The notes: generated by a model from the sequence alone, not told the origin. Counted from the stretch's first letter, positions 52,116 through 61,126 are shown. The stretch is 64,000 nt of DNA from Rathayibacter sp. VKM Ac-2856 (GCF_013205055.1 NZ_JABMLF010000004.1:372001-436000), one strand, 5' to 3'. Numbers and translations are program-made.

Positions 52116-54185
52116 CTACTCCGCCTGGTGGGCGGAGCGGCGGCGGCGGAGCACCGTCAGCGCGAGGCCGGCGAGCAGCAGCAGGACCGCGGCTCCCGCG
52201 TAGCCGGCCGTCTCGACGCCCGTGTTCGCGAGCGGGCCGGAGTGCGAGCCCCCGGCGACAGGGACGGGCGTGGCGGAGGGCAGCGGCACGGGGGTGGCCG
52301 TCGGCTGCTCGGTGGGCTCGGGCGTGCCGGGCTGACCGGGCTCACCCGGCTGACCGGGCTGGCCGGGCGCGCCGGGCTCTGCCGGGACCTCCGCCGCGAC
52401 CGACGTCAGCGACCAGTTCTGGTCGTAGAAGTCCGCCTGGTCGATCACGCCGCGCGCGCTCGCCCAGTCGATCAGCAGCTGCCGGATCTCGAGCCGCTCG
52501 TCGTAGACGAGGGGCGCCGCGGCGACGGCCGGGTAGGCGCCGCCGCCGCTCTGCCGGTAGTTGTTGACGGCCATCACGAAGCGGTCGTCGTCCGCGACGG
52601 GGGTCCCGTCGAGCTGCGCGAGGCCGCGAATGCGCGAGCCGGCCGGCTGCGAGATGTCGATCACGTAGTCCAGGCCCGAGATCGCGTCGTAGTTGTAGTC
52701 CGGGATGCCCGTGGGGCGGTCCGCGGTGATCGCGTTCGTGCCGGTGGCCGGGTCGAACGGAGCGCCCGGGGCGACCTGGGTGAAGTAGCGGGCCGAGTAC
52801 TCGAGGTACGCACGCACCTCCGCACCCGTCATCTCGACGCCCCGGAGGGTGTTCTCGTAGATGTAGAGACCGGCGATGTCGCGGATCGTGACCTGCCCCT
52901 TCGGGAAGACCGCGGTGCGCGAGAACGGCGACGCCTGCGAGATCACCGGGACGTCGGCCCACTCCGTGCCCTCGAGCGCGGTGTCGACCGTCTCGGCCTG
53001 GACGTTGTTGATGAAGTCGATGATCGGGGTGTCCTCGTAGCGCGAGGTCTCGGCCGAGAGCTCCTCGAGCGACTCGGCGACGGGGGTGTTCACGTACTCG
53101 ATCGTCGTCGCGTGCGGCTCGGCGAGGGCGTCGACCACGGCGGTCGACTCCTCGGCGATGTCGCGCGCGTAGACCGGCGTGACGACCGGCGCGTTGCCGG
53201 CGGTCCAGTCGACCTGCAGGTCGCCCGCGGCGTCCGGCACCAGGTTCAGGGTGACCTCGGTCAGCCCCTGCGCCCAGAAGTACGGCTGGGTGACGAGCAC
53301 CTGCTCGCCGGCGACGTTCGTGTAGAGCGTCTCAGGCACGTCCTGGTGGCTGTGGCCGGCGACGACCACGTCGATGCCGGGGACCTGCGTCGCGATGTTG
53401 TTGACGACGTCCTCGTTCAGGTCGGCCGGGTCGTACTCGGCGTCCGGGACGGTGCCCTGGCCCGTGTGCGCGAGGACGACGACCACGTCGGCCTCGGCCT
53501 CGACCTTCGGGACCCACTCCTTCGCGGTCTCGACCATGTCGCGGAACTCGAGCACGCCGTCGACGTACTGCTTGTCCCAGACGCGGACGCCCGGGGTGAC
53601 CAGGCCGAGCACGCCGACCCGCACGGTCTCGCCGTCGATCTCGCGCTCGATCACCGTGTACGGCTTCTGGTACGGCTCGCCGGTGGCGACGTCGACGACG
53701 TTCGCGCCGAGCAGCGGGGCGTCCAGGTCGCCCTCGTAGGCGCTGAGCATGTCGAGGCCGTAGTTGAACTCGTGGTTGCCGACGACCTGCGCGTCGTAGC
53801 CGATGGTGTTGAACGCGGTCGCCATCGGGTGCGTCGTCTCGCCCGAGAGGACGCCCGCGGCGCCGTCGCCGAGGCCGTAGTAGTAGGTCAGGGGCGTGCC
53901 CTGGATCGCGTCGCCGTTGTCGAAGACGAGGACGGAGTCGTCGCCCTTCTCGGCGCGGAGGCGGTCGACCTCGGTCGCGACGCGGGTGAGACCCAGCGTG
54001 TCCTCGCCCTCGTAGGGCGCGTTCGCGAAGTAGTCCCAGTTGTAGACGTGCCCGTGCGTGTCGGTCGTCGACACCAGGGTGAGCTCGACGCCGTCGTCGA
54101 GGGTGTCCGCGGTCGCGGCGGGAGCGGCGGTGGCCGCTCCGAGTGCGACGACGGCGAGGAGGCTTGCGGCGCGGAGTCTGCGCAT
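52116..54185 (-). CDS. Cell-wall-anchored 5'-nucleotidase / cyclic phosphodiesterase
   Basis: A 689-residue secreted enzyme. A Sec signal covers residues 1-26. The calcineurin-like metallophosphatase domain shows STTDTHGHVYNWDYF, DNGDAIQGTP, GNHEFNYG, LAHTG and GHSHQDVP as metal ligands. The 5'-nucleotidase C-terminal domain follows, with PIIDFINNVQAETV and NNYRQSGGGAYPA. A collagen-like GxP linker and a Thr/Pro stretch lead to the sorting signal LANTG (652-656), a hydrophobic helix and RRRR tail, so it is sortase-anchored (class E-like motif). It probably releases nucleosides and phosphate outside the cell. Confidence 0.92.
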   Translation of the reverse strand: MRRLRAASLLAVVALGAATAAPAATADTLDDGVELTLVSTTDTHGHVYNWDYFANAPYEGEDTLGLTRVATEVDRLRAEKGDDSVLVFDNGDAIQGTPLTYYYGLGDGAAGVLSGETTHPMATAFNTIGYDAQVVGNHEFNYGLDMLSAYEGDLDAPLLGANVVDVATGEPYQKPYTVIEREIDGETVRVGVLGLVTPGVRVWDKQYVDGVLEFRDMVETAKEWVPKVEAEADVVVVLAHTGQGTVPDAEYDPADLNEDVVNNIATQVPGIDVVVAGHSHQDVPETLYTNVAGEQVLVTQPYFWAQGLTEVTLNLVPDAAGDLQVDWTAGNAPVVTPVYARDIAEESTAVVDALAEPHATTIEYVNTPVAESLEELSAETSRYEDTPIIDFINNVQAETVDTALEGTEWADVPVISQASPFSRTAVFPKGQVTIRDIAGLYIYENTLRGVEMTGAEVRAYLEYSARYFTQVAPGAPFDPATGTNAITADRPTGIPDYNYDAISGLDYVIDISQPAGSRIRGLAQLDGTPVADDDRFVMAVNNYRQSGGGAYPAVAAAPLVYDERLEIRQLLIDWASARGVIDQADFYDQNWSLTSVAAEVPAEPGAPGQPGQPGEPGQPGTPEPTEQPTATPVPLPSATPVPVAGGSHSGPLANTGVETAGYAGAAVLLLLAGLALTVLRRRRSAHQAE

Positions 54186-54366
54186 CGGTTTCCTGTTCGC
54201 GTGATCGGTGGAGTGTGAACGACTTCGAATCTATGCGCCACGTGTGAACGCGTCGTTACGGGTTCGAGAGCATCGCTCGGCTATCGGTCGGCGCTCCGGA
54301 TCGGGCTCCGGATCCCCGCCCCGGATCCGGGCGGACGGGCACGAGCCGCCGGAGGGCCCCCTCCGC

Positions 54367-54372
54367 TAGAAT
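54367..54372 (+). promoter_or_regulatory. -10 element TAGAAT for purA
   Basis: TAGAAT precedes purA by about 110 nt, giving a leader of about 100 nt with AAGGA about 6 nt before the ATG. The 298-bp gap 54186-54483 shows no riboswitch that I can recognise. Confidence 0.4.
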
Positions 54373-54483
54373 CGATCGGCTGGTCGCGCTGTCGCGCCGT
54401 CTCCACCCCGCCGGCCCGCCGAGGTTCGCGCTCGAGACCGAGTGCACGCCCACGACTCCGCTCCCACCCGCGAAGGACACGCC

Positions 54484-55770
54484 ATGCCAGCAATCGTCAT
54501 CACCGGCGCCCAGTGGGGCGACGAGGGCAAGGGACGCGCGACCGACCTGCTCGGCAGCCGCGTCGACTACGTCGTCAAGTTCAACGGCGGCAACAACGCC
54601 GGCCACACCGTCGTCGTCGGCGACGAGAAGTACGCGCTGCACCTGCTGCCCTCGGGCATCCTCACGCCGGGCGTCGTGCCCGTCATCGCGAACGGCGTCG
54701 TCGTCGACATCGAGGTGCTCTTCCACGAGCTCGAGGCGCTCAGCGCCCGCGGCGTCGACGTGTCGAAGCTCCTCGTCAGCGCCAACGCGCACGTCATCAC
54801 CAGCTACCACCGCACCCTCGACAAGGTGACGGAGCGCTTCCTCGGCAAGCGCCAGATCGGCACCACCGGCCGCGGCATCGGCCCGGCCTACGCCGACAAG
54901 ATCAACCGCGTCGGCATCCGGATCCAGGACCTCTTCGACGAGAACATCCTCCGCCAGAAGATCGAGGGCGCCCTCGACCAGAAGAACCACCTGCTGGTGA
55001 AGGTCTACAACCGCCGCGCGATCCTGGTCGAGCAGGTCATGGAGGACCTGCTGCAGTACACGGAGCGCCTGCGCCCGATGGTCGCGGACACCTCGCTCGT
55101 GCTCGCCCAGGCGCTCGACGCCGGCAAGACCGTGCTCTTCGAGGCCGGCCAGGCCACGATGCTCGACGTCGACCACGGCACCTACCCGTTCGTCACCTCC
55201 TCCAACGCCACCTCGGGCGGCGCGGCCACCGGCTCCGGAGTGGCGCCCAACCGCATCGAGCGCGTCATCGCGGTCATCAAGGCGTACACGACCCGCGTCG
55301 GCGCCGGCCCGTTCCCGACCGAGCTCTTCGACGAGTGGGGCGAGTACCTCCGCAAGCAGGGCTTCGAGTTCGGCACCACCACCGGCCGCCCGCGCCGCTG
55401 CGGCTGGTACGACGCCCCGATCGCCCGCTACTCCGCGCGGATCAACGGCGTCACCGACTTCGTGCTCACCAAGCTCGACGTCCTCTCGGGCCTCGAGACC
55501 ATCCCGGTCTGCGTCGCCTACGACGTCGACGGCGTGCGCCACGACGAGGTCCCCGTCTCGCAGAGCGACTTCCACCACGCGAAGCCGATCTACGAGGAGT
55601 TCCCCGGCTGGCAGGAGGACATCACCGGCTGCCGCACCTTCGCCGACCTGCCGCAGGCCGCGCAGGACTACGTCCGCGCCCTCGAGGCCATGAGCGGTGC
55701 CCGCTTCTCCGCGATCGGCGTCGGGCCGGAGCGCGAGCAGGTCGTCGTCCTGCACGACCTCCTCGACTGA
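54484..55770 (+). CDS. purA: Adenylosuccinate synthetase
   Basis: A 428-residue GTP-dependent enzyme joining IMP and aspartate in AMP synthesis. The N-terminal [12 protein letters not shown]-loop, [43 protein letters not shown] and the GTP-side [12 protein letters not shown] segment are all intact. Length is that of bacterial PurA. The start is fixed by the family N-terminus [11 protein letters not shown] and the ribosome binding site. It stands alone, with a small membrane protein gene 47 bp downstream. Confidence 0.97.
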   Translation: MPAIVITGAQWGDEGKGRATDLLGSRVDYVVKFNGGNNAGHTVVVGDEKYALHLLPSGILTPGVVPVIANGVVVDIEVLFHELEALSARGVDVSKLLVSANAHVITSYHRTLDKVTERFLGKRQIGTTGRGIGPAYADKINRVGIRIQDLFDENILRQKIEGALDQKNHLLVKVYNRRAILVEQVMEDLLQYTERLRPMVADTSLVLAQALDAGKTVLFEAGQATMLDVDHGTYPFVTSSNATSGGAATGSGVAPNRIERVIAVIKAYTTRVGAGPFPTELFDEWGEYLRKQGFEFGTTTGRPRRCGWYDAPIARYSARINGVTDFVLTKLDVLSGLETIPVCVAYDVDGVRHDEVPVSQSDFHHAKPIYEEFPGWQEDITGCRTFADLPQAAQDYVRALEAMSGARFSAIGVGPEREQVVVLHDLLD

Positions 55771-55817
55771 GGCTCGGCGGGGTCCCTCGCGGGCCGCGGG
55801 CGGGGGATGATCGGCTG

Positions 55818-56420
55818 GTGCAGATCTACGCCGACCTCCCCGCCGTCCGCGCCCGCCAGCTCACGGCCGACGCCCTGGCGCTCGCCGTCGCGGTGATCGC
55901 GATCGCCGCCGGGATCGCGGTCGGCTCGCTGATCGCGGGCCTCGCCGAGATCGGCCGCCGGCTCGAGAGCGCGGGCAGCGGCTTCGGCTCGACCATGAGC
56001 GACGCCGGATCGACGCTCGGCGGCATCCCGCTGCTCGGCGACGCGGTGCGCACGCCGTTCGACGAGGCGAGCGGCGCCGGCTCGGTGCTCGCCGCGGCCG
56101 GGCGCGACCAGCAGCAGCTCGCGAGCGCGCTGGCGATCGTCGCCGGGCTCGCCGTGGGCGGGCTGCCGCTGCTCCTGCTCGCCCTGGTCTGGCTCCGCCC
56201 GCGCCTGCGCTTCGCGCGCCGCGCCGCCGAGCTGCGCGCGCTCGGCGCGACCCCCGAGGGCGCAGAGCTGCTGGCCCTCCGCGCCCTCGCCGAGGCGCCG
56301 CTCCGCGACGTCCTCGCCGCCCACCCCCGCGCCGTCCCCGCCTGGCGCGCCGGCGACCCCGCCGCCACCACCGCCCTCTCCGCCCTCGCCCTCCGCCGAG
56401 CCGGCCTCCGCCCCCACTGA
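55818..56420 (+). CDS. Hypothetical membrane protein with two helices
   Basis: A 200-residue protein I do not recognise. It has two hydrophobic segments (about 17-42 and 105-130) around an extracytoplasmic loop of roughly 60 residues with glycine/serine-rich stretches (SAGSGFGSTMSDAGSTLGGIPLLGDAV). A cytoplasmic Ala/Arg-rich C-terminus predicted as helices follows. GTG start with GATGAT 6 nt upstream. It follows purA and precedes copy C of the 63-bp palindrome. Confidence 0.65.
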   Translation: MQIYADLPAVRARQLTADALALAVAVIAIAAGIAVGSLIAGLAEIGRRLESAGSGFGSTMSDAGSTLGGIPLLGDAVRTPFDEASGAGSVLAAAGRDQQQLASALAIVAGLAVGGLPLLLLALVWLRPRLRFARRAAELRALGATPEGAELLALRALAEAPLRDVLAAHPRAVPAWRAGDPAATTALSALALRRAGLRPH

Positions 56421-56440
56421 CCCGCACCCTCTGCTCCCCG

Positions 56441-56503
56441 CCGCGAGATGCCACTTGTGCACACGACACGCCGAGGATTCCGCCCATAAGTGGCATCTCG
56501 CGG
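56441..56503. repeat. 63-bp palindromic element, copy C
   Basis: It begins CCGCGAGATGCCACTTGTG and ends with the complementary sequence carrying one change (ATAAGTGG). The loop keeps CGACACGCCG. It lies between two genes on the same strand, so here it would terminate only the upstream one. Confidence 0.8.
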
Positions 56504-56585
56504 GGCCGGAGGGACCAGCACGGGTCCCTCGGGGGGATGACGGGGGCGGTTATCGGGGGCGATGACCGCGACGGAGGCGCGTCCG

Positions 56586-56591
56586 TAGCGT
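56586..56591 (+). promoter_or_regulatory. -10 element TAGCGT for the ABC/FtsX operon
   Basis: TAGCGT lies 7 nt before the ATG at 56599, so the ATPase mRNA is probably leaderless. Confidence 0.5.
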
Positions 56592-56598
56592 CGGAGGC

Positions 56599-57351
56599 AT
56601 GCAGAACCAGACCTCCTCCGTCGTGGCGCGCGTCGAGGGCGTGCGCAAGCTCTACGGCAGCACGCCGCCCGTCGTCGCCCTCGACGACGTCACCCTCTCG
56701 ATCGAGCGCGGCGAGTTCACCGCGGTGATGGGCCCCAGCGGCTCCGGCAAGTCGACGCTGATGCACGTCCTGGCCGGGCTCGACACCGCGTCGGCCGGTC
56801 GCGTCTTCCTCGGCGACGTCGAGATCACCGCGATGGGCGACGCCGAGCTCACCGTCCTCCGCCGGCGCAGCGTCGGCTTCGTCTTCCAGGCCTTCAACCT
56901 CGTGCCCACGCTCGATGTGCGCGGCAACATCCGCCTCCCGTTCGAGCTCGACGGCCGCCGCGTGACAGCCGAGGAGGAGGAGTGGATCGCCCGCCTGATC
57001 GAGTCGCTCGGCCTCCGCGAGCGCCTCACCCACCGCCCGCACGAGCTCTCCGGCGGCCAGCAGCAGCGCGTCGCCATCGCCCGCGCCCTGGCCACCCGCC
57101 CGCAGCTGATCTTCGCCGACGAGCCGACCGGCAACCTCGACTCGCGCACCGGCCGCGAGGTGCTCAGCCTCCTCCGCGCCTCCACCCGCGAGTACGGCCA
57201 GTCGATCGCCATGGTCACCCACGACCCGATCGCCGCGGCCTTCGCCGACCGCATCGTCTTCCTCCGCGACGGGGCCGTCGTCGACGACCGCCGCGGGATG
57301 AGCGCCGAGGAGATCTCGCGCGCGATGCTCTCGATGGAGGGAGCGTCGTGA
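56599..57351 (+). CDS. ABC transporter ATP-binding protein, MacB/LolD type
   Basis: A 250-residue ATPase with Walker A GPSGSGKST, Q-loop VFQAFNLVPTLD, signature LSGGQQQRVAIARAL, Walker B LIFADEPTGNLDS and switch MVTHDPIAA. The LDS after Walker B is typical of the MacB/LolD group, which uses ATP to drive periplasmic movements rather than transport through the membrane. Its stop overlaps the permease GTG by 4 bp. It may export antibiotics or peptides, or respond to them; no two-component genes are adjacent. Confidence 0.92.
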   Translation: MQNQTSSVVARVEGVRKLYGSTPPVVALDDVTLSIERGEFTAVMGPSGSGKSTLMHVLAGLDTASAGRVFLGDVEITAMGDAELTVLRRRSVGFVFQAFNLVPTLDVRGNIRLPFELDGRRVTAEEEEWIARLIESLGLRERLTHRPHELSGGQQQRVAIARALATRPQLIFADEPTGNLDSRTGREVLSLLRASTREYGQSIAMVTHDPIAAAFADRIVFLRDGAVVDDRRGMSAEEISRAMLSMEGAS

Positions 57352-58760
57352 GCGCCCGCACCGGTCTGCGCGCCGCCTCGGGGCAGGGCGGCGGGGCGAT
57401 CATCACGGTCGCCGCGCTCTCGGCCGCGTTCGGCGGGGTGCTGGTGATGGTGATCGCCGATCTGGTCGCGGCCTTCGACGCCGCCGGCCTGACCGGCATC
57501 GCGCAGGCGGCGACCACCCTCGGCGTGGTCGGCGGAGTCTTCTTCGGCATCGCGGTGTTCGTCGGCGCGATCGTCACCTCCAACGCGGTCTCGACGGTGA
57601 TCGCCGGCCGCACCCGCGAGATCGCGCTGCTGCGCCTGCTGGGCGCCTCCGGCCGCTCGCTCCGCGCCGAGGTGGTGCGGACCGGCCTCGTGCAGGGGCT
57701 GATCGGCGCGGTCCTCGGCCTCGTCGCCGCGGTCGTGCTGGTGGCCGTGGGCGCCGAGATCGCCTTCAGCACCGGGACCTTCACGCGGATCGCCGTGCCG
57801 CTCGCCTCGCCCGGGCTGCTGCTGCCGGCGCTCGCCGTGATCGCGTCGACCGTGATCGCCTCGTGGGCCGGATCGCGGCGTGTGCTCTCGGTCGCCCCGT
57901 CGCAGGCCGCCGGCTCGGCCGCCGAGCCCCGCTACGACGAGCTCCGCGGCCGCACGGGGCGGAACGTCCTCGCGATCGTGCTCCTGGTGGTCGGTCTCGC
58001 GCTCCTCGGCCTCGGGGTCGTCGTCGGCCTCGTGAGCCCCTTCGGCGTCCTGATCGGCCTGGCCGGCGCGATGCTCTCCTTCACCGGCGTCGTCCTCGGC
58101 GCGCCCGTGCTGCTCCCGCCTCTGATCTCGCTGGTCGGGCGGGCGTTCGGCGGCGGCCCGGTCGCCCGCCTCGCGTCGGCGAACGCCACGCGCAACCCCG
58201 CGAGGAGCGCGCGGGCCGTCGTCGGGCTCGTGATCGGAGTGACGCTCGTCACGATGTTCGCGGTCGCCGCGGCGACGTTCGCGTCGATCATGCGCGCCTC
58301 GTCCCAGATGAGCCCGGAGGTCTTCGCGGCGCTCGACCAGTTCGTCTCGGTCAGCACGGCGATCATGAGCGTCCTGCTCGGCTTCTCGGTGCTGCTCGCG
58401 GCCGTCGGCATGGTCAACACGCTCTCGCTCAGCGTGCTGCAGCGTAGGCGCGAGCTGGGCCTGCTCCGCGCGCTCGGCTTCACGGGCTCGCAGGTGCGCT
58501 GGATGGTCGTCGTCGAGGCGGCGCAGATGGTGATCGCCGCGGCGGTCCTGGGCCTCGTGCTCGGCGCCTTCTACGGCTGGAGCGGCGCCGTCGCGATCTT
58601 CGGCTCGCTGCCCGGCATCGGGCTGGTGCCGCCGACGATCCCGGTCGGGATCCTGGTCGCCGTCCTCGCGGTGAGCATCGTGCTCACCGCCGTCTCCGCG
58701 GTGCTGCCCGCCCGCCGGGCGACGCGCGTGTCGCCGGTGGAGGCGCTCGCCGTGGCCTGA
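57348..58760 (+). CDS. FtsX-like permease
   Basis: A 470-residue permease with two FtsX-like blocks of about four helices each. The first block (about 15-180) includes GRTREIALLRLLGASGRSLRAEV, the second (about 330-465) includes QRRRELGLLRALGFTGSQVRWM and VLPARRATRVSPVEALAVA. Both are the conserved FtsX coupling motif. It pairs with the upstream ATPase. The extracytoplasmic loops are short, unlike MacB, so no adaptor is needed. Confidence 0.9.
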   Translation: MSARTGLRAASGQGGGAIITVAALSAAFGGVLVMVIADLVAAFDAAGLTGIAQAATTLGVVGGVFFGIAVFVGAIVTSNAVSTVIAGRTREIALLRLLGASGRSLRAEVVRTGLVQGLIGAVLGLVAAVVLVAVGAEIAFSTGTFTRIAVPLASPGLLLPALAVIASTVIASWAGSRRVLSVAPSQAAGSAAEPRYDELRGRTGRNVLAIVLLVVGLALLGLGVVVGLVSPFGVLIGLAGAMLSFTGVVLGAPVLLPPLISLVGRAFGGGPVARLASANATRNPARSARAVVGLVIGVTLVTMFAVAAATFASIMRASSQMSPEVFAALDQFVSVSTAIMSVLLGFSVLLAAVGMVNTLSLSVLQRRRELGLLRALGFTGSQVRWMVVVEAAQMVIAAAVLGLVLGAFYGWSGAVAIFGSLPGIGLVPPTIPVGILVAVLAVSIVLTAVSAVLPARRATRVSPVEALAVA

Positions 58761-58777
58761 GCGCCGGGCCCGGACCC

Positions 58778-59395
58778 TCAGACCACCGAGAAGCCCTCCG
58801 CGAGCCGCTCCCGCCCGCTCAGCGCGAGCAGCAGCTCCTCGCCCCGTCCCGCCCGAGCGGCGAGGGCTCCCGCCATCGCGGAGCAGGCCTCGACCGCCTC
58901 GGGCGGGATCGTCTGCGCGAGGCCGGTCGCCCGCGACAGGTCGAGGGTGTGCACGACCAGCTCGAGCACGCGCGTCCGCAGGTACTCGTCGAGCGCCAGG
59001 GCGTGCTCGCCGATCGCGACGAGGCGCCCCGGCGGCTGCTGCGCGAGCAGCTCGAGCGTCCGCCCGAGCGACGCGGCGATCGCCTCGGCCGGCCGCTCGC
59101 CGAGCAGAGCGCCGGTCTCGACGCCCCGCCGCGCGACGGCCGCGGGATCGGCCCGCCCGCCCGCGAGCGCCGCGTAGTAGCCGAGTGCGTCCGGGACCGT
59201 CGCCGCAGGCGGCTCGTCGGCCAGCAGGTACGTCTCGACCGTCGTGATCGCCCGGGAGGCGTGCCCGGTCAGCCCGCGGACGTCCCAGACGCCCAGCCCC
59301 GGGAGCACCCACTGCTCGTCGCCGATCCGCTCGACGAGGCGGAGCAGGGCGCCGGCCGAGGCGGCGAACATCGCGAGGCTGTCCATGGACCTCAT
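58778..59395 (-). CDS. Maleylpyruvate isomerase N-terminal-type (DinB-like) protein
   Basis: A 205-residue four-helix-bundle protein of the mycothiol-dependent maleylpyruvate isomerase N-terminal/DinB group. LPGLGVWDVRGLTGHASRAI with one metal-binding histidine and RVLELVVHTLDLSRA with a second form the usual metal site. Such actinobacterial proteins often act with mycothiol as thiol cofactor. The start is ATG 59395 or 59386; neither has a good ribosome binding site. It is convergent with the FtsX permease gene. Confidence 0.82.
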   Translation of the reverse strand: MRSMDSLAMFAASAGALLRLVERIGDEQWVLPGLGVWDVRGLTGHASRAITTVETYLLADEPPAATVPDALGYYAALAGGRADPAAVARRGVETGALLGERPAEAIAASLGRTLELLAQQPPGRLVAIGEHALALDEYLRTRVLELVVHTLDLSRATGLAQTIPPEAVEACSAMAGALAARAGRGEELLLALSGRERLAEGFSVV

Positions 59396-59450
59396 GCTGG
59401 CACGGGTCCTGGACTCGCCGGCGGGCCGCGGCGACCAGCAGACTGGCCGG

Positions 59451-60074
59451 ATGAGCAGCCCTGCCTCCCCCGACCGTCCGGGCCGCGCCGTCCGCCCGGC
59501 CCGCACCGCCCTCGTCGGCGCTCGCGTGCTCCTCGAGCCGCTGACCGAGGAGCACCTGGAGCCGCTCCGAGCGGCGATCGGGCGTTCGGAGGTGTTCGCG
59601 GCCGGGTACGGCGGCGGTCCCTCGGGCCTGCCCGACGGTGCCGAGGCGTTCCGCGCCTTCGCCCGCGCCTACTACCCGTGGGAGACCGGCAACCCGTACG
59701 CCGTGCTCGTCGACGGCCGCGTCGTCGGCACCTCCTCGCTGACCGACTTCGACGAGCGGCGCGAGTCGGCGCACCTCGGCTGGACCGCCTACGCCCCCGA
59801 GGTCTGGGGCACCGCCGTGAACCCCGAGACCAAGCTGCTGCTGCTCGATCTCGCCTTCCGCAGCGGCTTCTCGCGGGTGAAGCTGCAGGCGGACGCGGCG
59901 AACGAGCGCTCGCGGGCCGCGATCCTCCGCCTCGGCGCGGTCTTCGAGGGCGTGCTGCGGCACGACCAGCGGCGGGCGGACGGCTCCTGGCGCGACACGG
60001 CGGTGCACTCGATCCTGGTCGAGGAGTGGCCGGCGGTCCGCGAGGGGCTCGAGCGGCGGATCGCGGCGGCCTAG
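59451..60074 (+). CDS. GNAT acetyltransferase, RimJ/RimL type
   Basis: A 207-residue acetyltransferase of the ribosomal-protein-alanine acetyltransferase group. It starts with the Pro/Arg-rich N-terminus, then ALVGARVLLEPLTEEHLEPL, the central HLGWTAYAPEVWGTAVNPETKLLLLDLAF that forms the acetyl-CoA site, and KLQADAANERSRAAILRLGAVFEGVLRHDQ. Substrate may be a protein N-terminus or a small molecule. The ATG follows CAGACT by 6 nt. Confidence 0.88.
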   Translation: MSSPASPDRPGRAVRPARTALVGARVLLEPLTEEHLEPLRAAIGRSEVFAAGYGGGPSGLPDGAEAFRAFARAYYPWETGNPYAVLVDGRVVGTSSLTDFDERRESAHLGWTAYAPEVWGTAVNPETKLLLLDLAFRSGFSRVKLQADAANERSRAAILRLGAVFEGVLRHDQRRADGSWRDTAVHSILVEEWPAVREGLERRIAAA

Positions 60075-60136
60075 CAATCGGGCCCGCTCGGCGCAACGGG
60101 ATGCCCCGTGCGGGGGACGCGCGGTAGAAACGGAGC

Positions 60137-60499
60137 ATGGATCGTCTCCACTACGCGGGCAGCTCGGTGCTCACCGGCAGCCGCATCGCGCACTCGCTCG
60201 TGGGCTGCGCCGAGGCGCTCGCGCTGCGGAAGGGCGCGATGACCGTCGACATCCCGATCCGGCGACCGACCGGCGGCATCGGACGCGCCACCCTGCTGAT
60301 CGGGCCGGCCAGTCAGCTCTTCTCCGAGGTCGAGGACGACGCCGGCGAGGAGCTCGTCGACGCCGCGCTGGTCGAGATGCTGACCGTCGAGATCGCCCGA
60401 CTGGGCGTCTCGCAGCCGGTCGCGGAGACGGACGACGACGACGCCCACCCGCTGCCCGACCTCGAGTACGAGGACTTCTCCCTCGACGATCGACGCTGA
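60137..60499 (+). CDS. Small conserved Microbacteriaceae protein, unknown function
   Basis: A 120-residue acidic soluble protein. It opens DRLHYAGSSVLTGSRIAHSLV, has a central beta-rich part with ATLLIGPASQLFSE, and ends in a highly acidic tail (ETDDDDAHPLPDLEYEDFSLDD). I know similar proteins only from Microbacteriaceae, always small and uncharacterised. The start is supported by TAGAAA 6 nt upstream. Two further small genes of the same kind follow. Confidence 0.7.
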   Translation: MDRLHYAGSSVLTGSRIAHSLVGCAEALALRKGAMTVDIPIRRPTGGIGRATLLIGPASQLFSEVEDDAGEELVDAALVEMLTVEIARLGVSQPVAETDDDDAHPLPDLEYEDFSLDDRR

Positions 60500-60518
60500 G
60501 CGTCGGCCCTCCGCTCGA

Positions 60519-60524
60519 TAGAAT
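60519..60524 (+). promoter_or_regulatory. -10 element TAGAAT for the small-gene pair
   Basis: TAGAAT about 60 nt before the ATG at 60588 gives a conventional leader, with CGGAGA about 9 nt before the start. Confidence 0.45.
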
Positions 60525-60587
60525 CCACCCCTACCGTCCTGCCGAGCCCCCGCCGGCCGGAGTGCACTGCGAACGGAGACCGCCCCC

Positions 60588-60917
60588 ATGGGCCGCTTGA
60601 TCTACGACTCGACCCTCGAAGCCGACTTCGACGATCGGCTGCTCGCGCACCTGCAGATCGTCATCGGCTCGAAGCTCTCGCGCAACGAGTCCTTCTACCT
60701 GTCGTGGAAGGACTCCCAGTCGGTCGGCGACGGGCGCACCTCGATCTGGCTGCACCCGGCGATCCCGCTGCGCTTCAAGTACCACGGCGGTCGCGCACCG
60801 GCGATCAACCCCGACTGGATCCGCCAGCTCCTCGCCGACTCGCACAGCGCCCACGGCCTGCGCATCAGCGAGGAGCCGCACGGGAACGCCCGTCAGACCG
60901 AGGAGGGAATGCTGTGA
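60588..60917 (+). CDS. DUF7882-like small protein
   Basis: A 109-residue protein starting GRLIYDSTLEADFDDRLLAHLQIVIG, with FYLSWKDSQSVGDGRTSIWLHPAIPLRFKYHG in the middle. Members of this family are restricted to Microbacteriaceae-like actinobacteria and are often misnamed ATP-dependent DNA ligase; there is no ligase motif here. Function unknown. Its stop overlaps the GTG of the next small gene by 4 bp. Confidence 0.75.
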   Translation: MGRLIYDSTLEADFDDRLLAHLQIVIGSKLSRNESFYLSWKDSQSVGDGRTSIWLHPAIPLRFKYHGGRAPAINPDWIRQLLADSHSAHGLRISEEPHGNARQTEEGML

Positions 60918-61120
60918 AGCGCGTCGAGATCCTGTACGGCGGAACGCCCTACAGCCTGCACGACACCACGGCCGCGGACGTCCGCGCGAGCATCGAGCAG
61001 GCGCTCGACGGCTCCGCGTCCCCGTGGCTGACCGTCAACCAGGGCGAGGGGCAGCCGCGCGAGACGTCGATCCTGATCACGCCGGGAGTGGCGTTCTCGG
61101 TCGCGGACGTCGCGCACTGA
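60914..61120 (+). CDS. Small hypothetical protein coupled to the DUF7882-like gene
   Basis: A 68-residue protein beginning KRVEILYGGTPYSLHD and containing VRASIEQALDGSASPWLTVNQGEG, then ILITPGVAFSVADV. It looks like a single small alpha/beta domain. The 4-bp overlap (GTGA) with the preceding gene shows translational coupling, so the two proteins may act together. It has no recognised family. Confidence 0.7.
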   Translation: MKRVEILYGGTPYSLHDTTAADVRASIEQALDGSASPWLTVNQGEGQPRETSILITPGVAFSVADVAH

Positions 61121-61126
61121 GCCTCC

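Noticed and set aside
56652-60077. Reverse-strand open frame of about 1140 codons across the ABC/FtsX operon
   Set aside because: Same cause: an artefact of codon composition opposite real genes, with no recognisable domain.
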